Numbered from the stretch's first letter, positions 26,920 through 36,177 are shown. The stretch is DNA of 64,000 nt from CAZYBU01 sp964645775 (GCA_964645775.1 CAZYBU010000005.1:1-64000), one strand, 5' to 3'. Program-made: numbers and translations. Notes: a model not told the origin generated them from the sequence alone.

Positions 26920-27819
26920 ATGATGAAATATGATTTTGAACGGGAGATGACAGGAAAACGATGTCTCGTAACAGGCGCCACATCCGGTCACGGAGAGGCC
27001 GTGGCCCGGGTCCTTGCCCGAAACGGGGCCGAGCTTACGGTGCACGGACGTAATCCTGACAAACTGCAGCGTGTATGCGACGGAATCGAGTCAGAAACGG
27101 GCAAGAGACCGGAGACCCTTGTTGTCAATTTCTCCTCACTGGCCGACGTCAGGCGGGGGGCGGAGGAGTTCTGTTCCCGGGATCAGGCCCTCGACCTTTT
27201 GGTCAACAACGCCGGCATGGTGAATCAGGGTCTCCGGCTCACGGAGGATGGCTTTGAAGAGGTATTTGCCGTGAACTACCTGGCCATGTACGTCTTCACT
27301 CTGCTGGTCCTGGAACCTCTGAAACAGGCGGCTCCCTCCCGGATTGTGAACGTGGCCTCGGACGCGCACTATATCGCCTCCCTTAACCTTGAAGATCTGG
27401 ATCAGAAAAATACCTACTCCCTCATGGGGGCTTACGGGCGGTCCAAACTGGCTATCGTTTACTTTACCCGGGAACTGGCCCGCCGCCTGGAGGGGGCCGG
27501 TGTCACTGTAAACGCCGTGGACCCGGGACCCGTGGCTTCGGGCATCGCCAAGAAGGGAAGTTTCATCGCGGGCCTGGCGGACGTCATCATTCAGCTTACC
27601 TTCCCGAAACCGGAGAAGGCGGCGAAGTCCTGCCTCTATCTCTGCATGTCGCCCGAGGTTGAGGGAACGAGCGGGGAATATTTCCGCTTCATGAAGTTCA
27701 AGGAACCGAAGATCGATTCTGATCCGGAATTCGGCCGGAAGGTCTGGGAAAAGACTGTTAGCATGACAGGGGTCGATCTCCAGGAGAGTTCCAGAAAGGT
27801 CATGATTAACCCGGTATAA
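26920..27819 (+). CDS. Short-chain dehydrogenase (retinol-dehydrogenase-like)
   Basis: 299 aa. The nucleotide-binding loop is LVTGATSGHGEAVARV, the NNAG motif LLVNNAGMVNQG, and the catalytic Ser and Tyr-x3-Lys are in VNVASDAHY and AYGRSKLAIV, a set typical of the retinol dehydrogenase/WW-oxidoreductase-like branch. It ends the four-gene SDR-DUF1214-sulfotransferase-SDR set and starts 24 nt after the sulfotransferase. A ribosome binding site AAGGAAA precedes two in-frame ATG codons, so the start may be 26920 or 26923. Confidence 0.88.
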   Translation: MMKYDFEREMTGKRCLVTGATSGHGEAVARVLARNGAELTVHGRNPDKLQRVCDGIESETGKRPETLVVNFSSLADVRRGAEEFCSRDQALDLLVNNAGMVNQGLRLTEDGFEEVFAVNYLAMYVFTLLVLEPLKQAAPSRIVNVASDAHYIASLNLEDLDQKNTYSLMGAYGRSKLAIVYFTRELARRLEGAGVTVNAVDPGPVASGIAKKGSFIAGLADVIIQLTFPKPEKAAKSCLYLCMSPEVEGTSGEYFRFMKFKEPKIDSDPEFGRKVWEKTVSMTGVDLQESSRKVMINPV

Positions 27820-27844
27820 AAGACCGGAAAGCGGAGAGTGGCAT

Positions 27845-28693
27845 TCAGCGAAGAGTTATTCTGTACTTGATCAGCATCTTCTCCGGAAGGTAAGAAGCCT
27901 TCGCCTGACGCAGGGACTCCTTGCCAAGGTCCTGTTCGAAATTGAAATAACGATACTGTTCCGGCATCACCCGGGCGAAGTTGTTGAACATGAACTGGTA
28001 TATCCCTTTGATCTCACGCCTTCCCTTGGCGAAATGGAGAGCAAAGACGTCGTCGGTCAGTTCTTCTCCGATAATAAACCCGGCCGCTCTTCCTTCGGCA
28101 TAGAAGATGCCGCCGCAGAGGTTCAGTTCATCGTAGTGATCCATCGCGTCTCTACAGGGGCAGTAATCGGTCTCCTCGGGTTTCATTCCCATATCTCTCT
28201 GCCAGTCTTCCAGAATCGAGCGGGCCTCGTCCAGGTGTCCTTTCTCAAGATGAAAGGATTTCCATTCATACTTTTCGAAGAACTGCTTGAGGAGGTTTCG
28301 CTTTTTATGAAGCCTCCTCCCCCGGTAGGTCTCCAGTTTCTCAATTTCATGGATGTAATCACTGTCACCATCCTTGAAGGAACGGCTGAACCTGTTTTCC
28401 GGAAAGGCGGGAAGCCATTCTTCTGGAACAGGATAGATCATCCCGAATTCTTCGGCAAGGGCGGCAAGGAAATTCATATCAAGTTTCTCCGGGTTTTTCG
28501 TGAGCATAACGAACTCCGTGTCATCATAGGTATGGCCTGTAATGAAAGTGTGCCCATCCCGTTCGAAAATATGATAGGAATGCTCATGCCTGAAGAGAAA
28601 AATATTGGAAAAAGAATATTCTGACACAGCTGTTTCGATGTTTCGGAGAACCGGCTCCAAAAGCTCTCTGTGTCGAAGTTCAATCTCTTGCAT
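27845..28693 (-). CDS. DUF2156-family protein (GNAT-like fold)
   Basis: 282 aa, cytoplasmic. The segments RRLHKKRNLLKQFFEKYEW, AAGFIIGEELTDDVFALHF and YQFMFNNFARVMPEQYRYFN, then FEQDLGKESLRQAKASY, match DUF2156, whose fold is related to the lysyl-phosphatidylglycerol synthase C-terminal domain and to acyl-CoA N-acyltransferases. No TM helices are present, so it is not a full MprF. The role is unknown; aminoacyl transfer is possible. It starts 5 bp after the MATE gene ends, so the two should form one minus-strand unit. Confidence 0.78.
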   Translation of the reverse strand: MQEIELRHRELLEPVLRNIETAVSEYSFSNIFLFRHEHSYHIFERDGHTFITGHTYDDTEFVMLTKNPEKLDMNFLAALAEEFGMIYPVPEEWLPAFPENRFSRSFKDGDSDYIHEIEKLETYRGRRLHKKRNLLKQFFEKYEWKSFHLEKGHLDEARSILEDWQRDMGMKPEETDYCPCRDAMDHYDELNLCGGIFYAEGRAAGFIIGEELTDDVFALHFAKGRREIKGIYQFMFNNFARVMPEQYRYFNFEQDLGKESLRQAKASYLPEKMLIKYRITLR

Positions 28694-28697
28694 TATT

Positions 28698-30065
28698 TCA
28701 GGTAACCCATTTCCTTGAAAAATATCGGCGGGAGATCAGCAGGGCATGGACCGCCATGGAAAGATTCATGCTCCACCAGATAAACGTGACGTCAAGCGTT
28801 AGAATCACCCCGAAAAGAAAACAGAGGGGTATGCGTATGCCCCAGATTGCTATCAACACGCTGGCCAGCACGGGCCGGGTGTCTCCCGCACCGTTGAGAC
28901 CTCCTGAGAGGATGGCGGCCCAGGCCATGAAGGGCTCGCTTATCATGCTGATATAGAGATACTCCACGCTCCGTTCAATGACCTTTCCGTTATCGGAAAG
29001 GAGAGACGCCAGGAAGGGTGCGGCCAGGACAACGACAAGTGCCAGGAGGGATATAAGGAGAACGCCCATGATGGCGGTGGTTGCTCCGGCCGCGGGAGCG
29101 TCATCCTTCCTTGTTCCACCGAGAAGGGTCCCGGTAATAACCGCGTTTCCCATGCTGATGGCGAAGGCGGGCATGAAGATGGCCGATTCTATGCGGAGAC
29201 CGTTTGTGAAGGCCGCCATGACAGCCACCGCCTCCCCGGGAATAGACGCAAGGATCAGAAAGATGACCATGGAACCGCCATGCCAGGATAATTGAAGAAG
29301 ACCGGATGGCCAGCCGATGCGGAAAACCCGGAAAAGGACCTCCTTCTCCATCGGGTGTCCCTTTTCAAGAAAGTCCCGAGCGAGAAGCAGGGAGGCAACC
29401 GAGAAGGTCACAACGCTTATGACCGTCGAAAGGGCGATGCCGGGATATCCCAGGGGTGTGTGGAGAACAAACCCGAAGGTCAGGCCGATATTCAGGATGG
29501 CTCCCGCTGCCATAACCATCATGGAAGTCTTCATCCGGGAGGTTGATCGAAAGAGGGCGTGCAGAAAAATGAAGAGATAATTGCCGGGCAGGCCCAGGGA
29601 ATAAATCCCAAGCAGTTTTCGTCCCGGCTCCTTAAGTTCCGCGGGAATCCCGGCAAGATCAATGATCAGGGGTGTAAAAAAGAATCCGGTCGCGCCCAGA
29701 ACCACACCGGCCAGGAGGAAACCCTTGAGTAGAGTGGTTGAGACCGCCCTGAGGCGTTCAATGTCATCGGCCCCGAAGAGGCGGGTCGCCATTGCCACGG
29801 TCCCCACGGTCATGGCGTTTCCGAAAAGGATCAGCAGAAAATAGAGTTGCGTGACAAAGCCGACGGTCGCCTGCATCTCGCTTCCCAGTATTCCGGCCAC
29901 GTAGACGTCCGTTATGTTCATGGAAAACTGGAGGGCCATGATAACGATCATGGGCCAGCTTCTGGACCAGCTTTCAGGACCATGCCTGCGGAGAAGGAGA
30001 AGAACCCGCTTCAGGAGAGCGATCGGTTCAGCAAAGGAACCTGTCCCGTTGATTTTCATGATCAC
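28698..30065 (-). CDS. MATE-family multidrug/organic cation efflux pump
   Basis: 455 aa with about 12 TM helices in two halves. The usual MATE features are visible: PMIVIMALQFSMNITDVYVA at the start, an N-terminal half with AMTVGTVAMATRLFGADD, and a second half starting near FRIGWPSGLLQLSW. It exports drugs or cationic metabolites using H+ or Na+ gradients. The start may be 30065 or 30059. It is divergent from ectA. It precedes the DUF2156 gene by 5 bp. Confidence 0.92.
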   Translation of the reverse strand: MIMKINGTGSFAEPIALLKRVLLLLRRHGPESWSRSWPMIVIMALQFSMNITDVYVAGILGSEMQATVGFVTQLYFLLILFGNAMTVGTVAMATRLFGADDIERLRAVSTTLLKGFLLAGVVLGATGFFFTPLIIDLAGIPAELKEPGRKLLGIYSLGLPGNYLFIFLHALFRSTSRMKTSMMVMAAGAILNIGLTFGFVLHTPLGYPGIALSTVISVVTFSVASLLLARDFLEKGHPMEKEVLFRVFRIGWPSGLLQLSWHGGSMVIFLILASIPGEAVAVMAAFTNGLRIESAIFMPAFAISMGNAVITGTLLGGTRKDDAPAAGATTAIMGVLLISLLALVVVLAAPFLASLLSDNGKVIERSVEYLYISMISEPFMAWAAILSGGLNGAGDTRPVLASVLIAIWGIRIPLCFLFGVILTLDVTFIWWSMNLSMAVHALLISRRYFSRKWVT

Positions 30066-30134
30066 AGATTTCTTTCTTGAATCAATGGCGCAAGGAGAAT
30101 AAGGTCTCGAGCATGGAAGAGTGGAAAATATTAC

Positions 30135-30162
30135 TTGACGTCAGAAAAAAAATAGATATATT
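30135..30162 (+). promoter_or_regulatory. Probable promoter of the ectoine operon
   Basis: TTGACG (30135-30140) and TATATT (30157-30162) are separated by 16 bp, a good match to a sigma-70-type promoter. It lies 56 bp before the ectA start in a very AT-rich stretch (30141-30217), as is typical of osmotically controlled promoters. No experimental support is implied. Confidence 0.55.
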
Positions 30163-30217
30163 AAATACAATAAATATTTTTATAACCATGTTTACGAAAA
30201 ATTTATATTTTTAAATA

Positions 30218-30724
30218 ATGAATTATTCTGAAAATGAGCCAGAAACCTCTTACAATCTCCGGGAGCCGGTTCCGGAGGATGGTCAGCACCTGTATAACCT
30301 TGTGAGCCGGTCCGAACCACTGGACCTGAACTCTCTTTACGCCTATATTCTTGTCTGTGATCATTTCCGAAATACGTCGGTTGTCGCGGAGGATGAAGAG
30401 GGAGCCGCAGGTTTCATATCAGGGTATTCCATCCCGGGAAAAGATAATACCCTCTTTATCTGGCAGGTAGCCGTGGACCCGCGCATGCGCCGTAAGGGCC
30501 TGGCAGGGATAATGATCCAGAATATTCTGGAACGTAACAATCAATTTCGTTATATTGAAACTACTGTTACGCCGTCAAACGACGCCTCAGACAAGCTTTT
30601 TCGTTCTGTGGCAGACAAACTTAATACGGAACTGACGGTACTGGAGTACTACCCGGCTTCATTTTTTAGCGGCTCGGATCATGAGCCAGAGCACCTCTAC
30701 CGGATCGGCCCCTTTACCGTTTAA
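30218..30724 (+). CDS. ectA: L-2,4-diaminobutyrate acetyltransferase
   Basis: Acetylates 2,4-diaminobutyrate in the second step of ectoine synthesis. It is 168 aa, the normal length, and a GNAT protein: DGQHLYNLVSRSEPLDLNSL is the EctA signature, and LFIWQVAVDPRMRRKGLAG holds the acetyl-CoA binding loop. It is the first gene of ectABC-ask and is preceded by a good promoter. There is no strong ribosome binding site before the ATG; GTTTACGAAA is the best available. Osmotic induction is likely from the context. Confidence 0.95.
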   Translation: MNYSENEPETSYNLREPVPEDGQHLYNLVSRSEPLDLNSLYAYILVCDHFRNTSVVAEDEEGAAGFISGYSIPGKDNTLFIWQVAVDPRMRRKGLAGIMIQNILERNNQFRYIETTVTPSNDASDKLFRSVADKLNTELTVLEYYPASFFSGSDHEPEHLYRIGPFTV

Positions 30725-30804
30725 ACGCAGTATCCTCTTGCAGCGCCTTCCCGGATGTGAAAGTATCAGGGGAGAAATCAATACTATCTTGAAAAGGAGA
30801 TATC

Positions 30805-32082
30805 ATGAGAATAATTGAGCAGCTTGAATCGCAGGTAAGGAGTTACGTGCGCTCCTTCCCCACTATTTTTACGAAAGCGGAGGGGTCGTGCCTTTATGAT
30901 GAGCAGGGCACCCGATTTATCGATTTTTTCGCCGGGGCCGGGACCCTGAATTACGGGCATAATCATCCCCGGGTAAACGAAGTGTTGATCGATTACCTGA
31001 AGAATAACGGCATCGTCCACGGCCTGGATAAAGCCACCACGGCAAAGAAGAACTTCCTGGAAAAATTTTATTATACTATCATGGAACCGAGACATATGGA
31101 TTACAAGATCCAGTTCTCGGGACCCACGGGGACCAACGCCGTTGAAACGGCCCTTAAACTCGTGAGAATGGTTAAGGGAAGGTCAAACGTGATCTCATTT
31201 ACGAACGGCTTTCATGGTCTGACCATGGGCTCCATGGCCGTTACCGGCAATTCCTTTTATCGTGACGAAGCCTTTATCAATCGGCAGAATGTGACCTTTA
31301 TGCCTTTTGATAATTATTTTGGCCCTGACGTCGATACGGCGAAGTACATGAGACGTTTTCTTGAAGATGGAAGCAGCGGGGTGGACCTTCCGGCGGCCAT
31401 TATACTGGAGACAATCCAGGCTGAGGGCGGAGTCAACGTGGCATCCGAGGAGTGGCTTCGGGAGATTGAAAAGATATGCCGGGATTTTGACATCCTTCTA
31501 ATCGTCGACGAGATCCAGGTGGGTAACGGTCGAACAGGGAGATTCTTCAGCTTTGAGAAAGCGGGGATCAATCCCGATGTTATAACCCTTTCCAAGTCCA
31601 TAGGTGGAGGGTTGCCCCTCTCTTTCGTTATGCTTAAACCGGAACTGGACCAGTGGAAACCAGGGGAGCATACCGGCACATTCCGGGGAAACAACCTGGC
31701 TTTTGTTGCCTCAGCGGAACTGCTCTCTTACTGGGAGAACGATGACCTGACAAAGGCCGTTGATTATAAGGAACAGATATTGAGGGAAGAGCTTGAAAAA
31801 ATTGTGAAGAAGTATCCTGAACTGAACGCCGGGGTTCGGGGATACGGAATGATATTCGGGCTCCACATATCGGATACCGGTTTCTGCAGCGACGTCTCCA
31901 GTGAGGCCTTTGAACGTGGTCTTATCATCGAGCTTGCCGGTGCCCGGGATGATGTCCTAAAGTTCTTGCCCCCCCTGATCATTGAAGAGGACCTTTTGAA
32001 GGATGGATTGAAGATCATCGATGAATCCATAGGTGCAGTTCTTGAGAAACGTCAGTCACTCATAAAGGGGGAAGAGGTTTGA
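30805..32082 (+). CDS. ectB: Diaminobutyrate-2-oxoglutarate transaminase
   Basis: A PLP enzyme that aminates aspartate semialdehyde, the first step of ectoine synthesis. It is 425 aa, class III aminotransferase, with the lysine in ITLSKSIGGGLPLSF and the PLP phosphate-binding region SGPTGTNAVETALKL. VDEIQVGNGRTGRFFSFE is also typical. An AAGGAG ribosome binding site precedes the ATG. Its stop overlaps the TTG start of ectC. Confidence 0.96.
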   Translation: MRIIEQLESQVRSYVRSFPTIFTKAEGSCLYDEQGTRFIDFFAGAGTLNYGHNHPRVNEVLIDYLKNNGIVHGLDKATTAKKNFLEKFYYTIMEPRHMDYKIQFSGPTGTNAVETALKLVRMVKGRSNVISFTNGFHGLTMGSMAVTGNSFYRDEAFINRQNVTFMPFDNYFGPDVDTAKYMRRFLEDGSSGVDLPAAIILETIQAEGGVNVASEEWLREIEKICRDFDILLIVDEIQVGNGRTGRFFSFEKAGINPDVITLSKSIGGGLPLSFVMLKPELDQWKPGEHTGTFRGNNLAFVASAELLSYWENDDLTKAVDYKEQILREELEKIVKKYPELNAGVRGYGMIFGLHISDTGFCSDVSSEAFERGLIIELAGARDDVLKFLPPLIIEEDLLKDGLKIIDESIGAVLEKRQSLIKGEEV

Positions 32083-32480
32083 TTGTTCGGCATATAGAAG
32101 ATATCATCGGAAGCGAGCGGGAGGTGGAAGCTCCCAATGGAAACTGGGTGAGCCGCCGAATGGTTCTTGCCGATGACCGGATGGGTTTTTCTTTCCATGA
32201 AACCGTTATCCGGGCGGAAACCGAGACCCATATCTGGTACAGGAACCACCTTGAGGCCGTCTACTGCGTGGAAGGGATTGGTGAGCTTGAAACCGTAAAG
32301 GATTCAGCGGTCTATCCCATAGAGCCGGGTGTTATGTACGCCCTGGATAAGCATGATGAGCATTATCTTCGCGCATTTGACAATGATATGAGGCTCATCT
32401 GCGTATTTAACCCGGCGATAACCGGTAAAGAAGTTCACAGGGAGGATGGTTCCTATCCTCCGCCGGAAGAGACGGAATAA
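32079..32480 (+). CDS. ectC: Ectoine synthase
   Basis: Cyclises N-gamma-acetyl-diaminobutyrate to ectoine. It is 133 aa, a cupin. The TTG start at 32079, overlapping the ectB stop, gives MIVRHIEDIIGSEREV, which matches the usual EctC N-terminus. The cupin core (WYRNHLEAVYCVEGIGELET; YALDKHDEHYLRA) has the metal-binding Glu, Tyr and His. No ectD hydroxylase is in this cluster, so ectoine rather than hydroxyectoine is expected. Confidence 0.95.
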   Translation: MIVRHIEDIIGSEREVEAPNGNWVSRRMVLADDRMGFSFHETVIRAETETHIWYRNHLEAVYCVEGIGELETVKDSAVYPIEPGVMYALDKHDEHYLRAFDNDMRLICVFNPAITGKEVHREDGSYPPPEETE

Positions 32481-32491
32481 GAGGAACAGGC

Positions 32492-33856
32492 ATGGGTAAT
32501 GATATAGTCTGCAAGTTCGGAGGCACTTCGCTATCCAGCGCCGAACAGATAGAGAAGGTACGCAGGATAGTGGCCGATGACAGAAGAAGAAATTACGTGG
32601 TTGTCTCAGCCCCGGGACGCCAGAATCCGGGAGAGACGAAGATAACGGACCATCTCCACAATATCGCCACAGAGGGCGCCCACTGCAGGGGGGACGGAAT
32701 TTCGGCTGATGACAGCGCCCGGTTTGTCCAGGAACGGTTTTCATCGATTATAAACGACCTGGGGATCGAAGGCGATGACATACGTAAAAACCTGGCAGAG
32801 GATCTTCGAATAAATATGACCGGTGAGAGAAAGATCGATTATCTCGCATCAAGGGGTGAGCATTATAATGCCAAGATCATAAGCCGGTACTTCACGAGCA
32901 AGGGGATGAAGGCGGAAGAGCAGCTTCCAGAAGAGATAGGATTCGTGACGACAGATAAATTCGGTGACGCTTCGATCCTTCCCGAAACCTATGGGAACAT
33001 CCGCGACATGGAAGATAATGACATAATTTCCGTGATTCCTGGATATTACGGTATAACCCGGGATGATGATATTGCCGTCCTATCTCGGGGAGGGTCAGAC
33101 CTTACGGCCGGGGAGGTCGCCTATGCCATCGACGCGGTCCTGTACGAAAACTGGACTGATACCGATGGCATTTACCAGGTAGATCCCCGGCTCATACCTG
33201 GAGCGGGTATCATACCCAATCTCACTTATAAGGAGATACGGCTCCTCTCCTCCCAGGGGTTTAATGTCTTTCATTATGACGCCATGATGAATTGCCGGAG
33301 GAAGAACATCCCCATACGAATCAGGAACACCAATAACCTGCAGGCGGAAGGAACCATGATTGTGGATGAGAGGGTGCCCAACGAAGCGGTCGTGGGGATC
33401 GGCAGGCTGGACAATATGGCCTATGTCTATATTGAGAAGTTCATGATGGGCGAAGAGATCGGTTTCACGCGGGAGTTGCTCCAGATATTCAAGGAATATG
33501 ATATAAATACCTACCACTATCCCACGGACAGGGACGATATCGCTATTATCGTCGACCAGGATGATCTCATGGGTAAGACCTCTTATCTGAAGGAGGAGAT
33601 CGAAAAGGTCTTGAAACCGGATACCGTGGATATCAAGTATAATCTGTCGGTTATTTCACCGGTAGGTCTCGGTATGAAAGATCACCCGGGGATACTGGCG
33701 CGGGCGGCCAGCGCCTTCCGGGACCGTAACATCAATATTGATATTGTTGTACAGGGACCCGCCCAGATCAGTTTCCATTTCGGCATACACGGGTATTTCG
33801 GCGATGATGGACTCAAGGCCCTCTATGAAAACCTTATAGAGAACCCCGATATTTAG
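32492..33856 (+). CDS. ask: Aspartate kinase, ectoine-type
   Basis: Phosphorylates aspartate, feeding the ectoine precursor aspartate semialdehyde. It is 454 aa, with the kinase N-terminal motif CKFGGTSLSSAEQI and VLSRGGSDLTAGEVAY, and C-terminal ACT domains. A dedicated ask gene right after ectC is a known arrangement (Ask_Ect), usually less feedback-sensitive than the housekeeping kinase. It starts 11 nt after ectC with a GAGGAA ribosome binding site. Its stop overlaps the convergent mscS by 4 bp. Confidence 0.93.
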   Translation: MGNDIVCKFGGTSLSSAEQIEKVRRIVADDRRRNYVVVSAPGRQNPGETKITDHLHNIATEGAHCRGDGISADDSARFVQERFSSIINDLGIEGDDIRKNLAEDLRINMTGERKIDYLASRGEHYNAKIISRYFTSKGMKAEEQLPEEIGFVTTDKFGDASILPETYGNIRDMEDNDIISVIPGYYGITRDDDIAVLSRGGSDLTAGEVAYAIDAVLYENWTDTDGIYQVDPRLIPGAGIIPNLTYKEIRLLSSQGFNVFHYDAMMNCRRKNIPIRIRNTNNLQAEGTMIVDERVPNEAVVGIGRLDNMAYVYIEKFMMGEEIGFTRELLQIFKEYDINTYHYPTDRDDIAIIVDQDDLMGKTSYLKEEIEKVLKPDTVDIKYNLSVISPVGLGMKDHPGILARAASAFRDRNINIDIVVQGPAQISFHFGIHGYFGDDGLKALYENLIENPDI

Positions 33857-34818
33857 CTTTCATTTTTCCGGATTACACCCGGAGGGATAGACCCGTCAGG
33901 GTCACCGTCAGGGTCACCGTCAGGGTCAGACCCTCCCGAGATAAAGCGGTATCCATGCGTTTTAATGCCATGATCCTTCAACTCGGTAAAAAGTCTCTCT
34001 CTTAGTTCGGACCGGAGGGTCCATGCGTTGTAGAACTTTGTCCAGATAGCGACCCAGCATTCTGTCGATTCAGGATGCATATCCATTACCCAGAAACTGG
34101 GTTCTTCAACCGGATTGGTCAGTTCATGGTTGCGGGTAATCTCAAGAGCAATTTCTCTGGCCAGCTCAAGGTTGGCGTCCGGGGCAACATGGAATGTGAT
34201 GTAGGTCCACTGATCGCCGTTCTCCAGAGAATAGTTGATAAATTCCTTTTTTAAGAAGCTGCTGTTGGGTATAATATATCTTCTCCAGTCCCAGATCTTT
34301 ATGACTGTATGGCTCAGGGTAATATCCTCTACGGTTCCGTACTGTTTATCGATATAGATTGTGTCTCCGGTATTGATTTGCCGTGAAAAAGAGATTACCA
34401 CGCCGGAAATAACGTTCTCGATCAGGGGACGAGCCGCTATGCCGAGAAGGACAGCGAAGGCTGTTGAAAGCAGGGAGAGGACCGTTGTCGACATGGTTCC
34501 AAGGAAAGGAGCCATAAGGGCCAGTATCCACACCAGGGTTAAAAGGAAATAGAACATCCTCCGGATGATGCTGAACCGGTTTATGGTAGACTCTATGGCG
34601 TTCATTCGCGCCTGACGTTGATTGAAGCGGGCGGGGGTTCCTTCAGAAAGGGGAGAGAACTCTTTCTGGGCCTTCAACTCCATCCGTCTTCTCTGCTCCG
34701 TGTTTTCAATAAACCTGCGGAGTAACCAGAAGAGTAAAGGGCCCAGAAGACCAATCATGCCCAGATAGAGGATAGTATCATAACCGATTGTTGATATGAT
34801 TAAACGGAGAAAATCCAT
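33853..34818 (-). CDS. MscS-family mechanosensitive channel
   Basis: 321 aa. Two or three N-terminal TM helices are followed by the pore helix region and MscS beta domain (VLLGIAARPLIENVISGVVI; FSRQINTGDTIYIDKQYGTV; DITLSHTVIKIWDWRRYIIP). It would release solutes on hypo-osmotic shock, which fits its position end-to-end with the ectoine operon. The C-terminus is odd: SDPDGDPDGDPDGS comes from a short tandem GGTGACCCTGAC-type DNA repeat (33897-33933) that includes one GGGTCWGACCC palindrome. Confidence 0.9.
   Translation of the reverse strand: MDFLRLIISTIGYDTILYLGMIGLLGPLLFWLLRRFIENTEQRRRMELKAQKEFSPLSEGTPARFNQRQARMNAIESTINRFSIIRRMFYFLLTLVWILALMAPFLGTMSTTVLSLLSTAFAVLLGIAARPLIENVISGVVISFSRQINTGDTIYIDKQYGTVEDITLSHTVIKIWDWRRYIIPNSSFLKKEFINYSLENGDQWTYITFHVAPDANLELAREIALEITRNHELTNPVEEPSFWVMDMHPESTECWVAIWTKFYNAWTLRSELRERLFTELKDHGIKTHGYRFISGGSDPDGDPDGDPDGSIPPGVIRKNES
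33923..33933. repeat. GGGTCWGACCC palindrome, in mscS
   Basis: Exact copy, read as Gly-Ser-Asp-Pro in the mscS C-terminal tail. Leftmost exact copy in the window. It abuts a tandem repeat of GGGTCACCGTCA units at 33897-33922. Confidence 0.85.
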
Positions 34819-34914
34819 ATCAGGAAACAGTTCTGCTCCTTTTGTTTAGCATTGATAATTAAGACAATCCGACGTTGGCATGTACGTACAGTATAATCTT
34901 TGTATAATCCAGTA

Positions 34915-36177
34915 TCAAGGTTTTTTCTCAGATAGGACCGAACCCTTCAGATACTGACCGGTCCAGGTCAGTCGAACGGTAAAGAACCTGTTCCGTTCCA
35001 GAGGAACATCCGTTTGCACGGGCAGATAGTACTCCGTGTGACCGGTACTGCCATCCTGCCGAATCTGCTCAGTCAAAAGCCATGCTTTTCGTCCATGAAA
35101 GCCAGCATGGTAGGCTCTCTTTTGATCCGCATAGAGATCAATAAGTTCCCTGCTTCTACGGATTTTTACCTCCTCTGGTACAGTATCTTTCATCTGATAG
35201 GCGGGAGTGCCGGGCCGGGGAGAAAACCGGAAAGTGTGAACATGGGTAAAATTTGCCTTCCGGACAAGATCAAGGGTCAGAGCAAAGTCTTCGTCATCCT
35301 CTCCGGGAAACCCCGTGATGATATCTGTTGTGAGATTGAAATCGGGTGAAATCTTCCTGATTTTCTGAACAATACGCAGGTAATCGTCCCGGCTGTACCC
35401 TCTTTTCATGCGAGAGAGAATTCTGTCACTTCCGCTTTGCAGAGATAGGTTCATGTGATGTACTATGCCATCCTCTCCCATCAAGGGGGTCAGACCCTCA
35501 GGATAATAACGTGGGGAGATGGAGGGAATATGGATGCGACAATCCTTGCGGAGAGGAAGAAGGGCTTCAACGAGGCCTGCCAGGTCCCTTGATCCATCTT
35601 TGTACTGACCTGTCTGTACGCCGGTCAGAATAACTTCCTTAGTTCCATGCTCAACCAGCTTATTGAACTCTTCAAGTATACTATGCATTGGACGACTGAC
35701 CGGTTTACCTCTCAGATAGGGGATAAGGCAGTAGGAACAGAAAGAGTTGCAGCCGTCCTGTATCTTCAGGTTGATCCTGTTTCTTCGGGCATCCAGGGGA
35801 GAAGCGAAACCGAAACGATTTCCTTTTATACTATTCAGATCAGATGGGTCAATTTTACCGTTGATTATTCCTGGGATAAGATGTTTCCGGTCATTCGATA
35901 GGTGCAGGATACCATCTCGCATACCCTCTTTATCGGAGCCGCATCCGGCAAGTATGATAAGTCCGCCATGAGACATTGCTCTTCTGGCGCGATACAAAAG
36001 GTTCCGGGTCTTGCGTTCACTTCGTAGAGTGACTGCGCATGAATTAATAATACAGATCGTTGCTTCCCGTCGGGAATCAACGATCCGATGGCCATCCTGA
36101 ATAAGGGAAGTACGGATGGATTCAATCTCGGACTGGTTCAGCCTGCAACCGATGGATGATATGTGTATCCTTTTCAT
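34915..36177 (-). CDS. mtaB: MtaB-like tRNA methylthiotransferase
   Basis: Radical-SAM enzyme that adds a methylthio group to t6A37 of tRNA; 420 aa. The N-terminal cluster cysteines are in SSIGCRLNQSE, INSCAVT and AGCGS; the radical-SAM motif is DGCNSFCSYCLIPYLRG (C-x3-C-x2-C). The C-terminal TRAM-like part follows. CRLNQ and the general pattern fit MtaB better than MiaB or RimO. The start may be 36177 or 36192; neither has a clear ribosome binding site. It lies just outside the AT-rich NAD-salvage island. Confidence 0.85.
   Translation of the reverse strand: MKRIHISSIGCRLNQSEIESIRTSLIQDGHRIVDSRREATICIINSCAVTLRSERKTRNLLYRARRAMSHGGLIILAGCGSDKEGMRDGILHLSNDRKHLIPGIINGKIDPSDLNSIKGNRFGFASPLDARRNRINLKIQDGCNSFCSYCLIPYLRGKPVSRPMHSILEEFNKLVEHGTKEVILTGVQTGQYKDGSRDLAGLVEALLPLRKDCRIHIPSISPRYYPEGLTPLMGEDGIVHHMNLSLQSGSDRILSRMKRGYSRDDYLRIVQKIRKISPDFNLTTDIITGFPGEDDEDFALTLDLVRKANFTHVHTFRFSPRPGTPAYQMKDTVPEEVKIRRSRELIDLYADQKRAYHAGFHGRKAWLLTEQIRQDGSTGHTEYYLPVQTDVPLERNRFFTVRLTWTGQYLKGSVLSEKKP
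35487..35497. repeat. GGGTCWGACCC palindrome, in mtaB
   Basis: Exact copy inside mtaB, read as Glu-Gly-Leu-Thr-Pro, in a loop before the conserved LSLQSGSD motif. Confidence 0.85.

Noticed and set aside
33092..33102. GGGTCAGACCT near-palindrome in ask
   Set aside because: It encodes RGGSDLTAG, a motif conserved in aspartate kinases generally, so ordinary coding constraint explains it.
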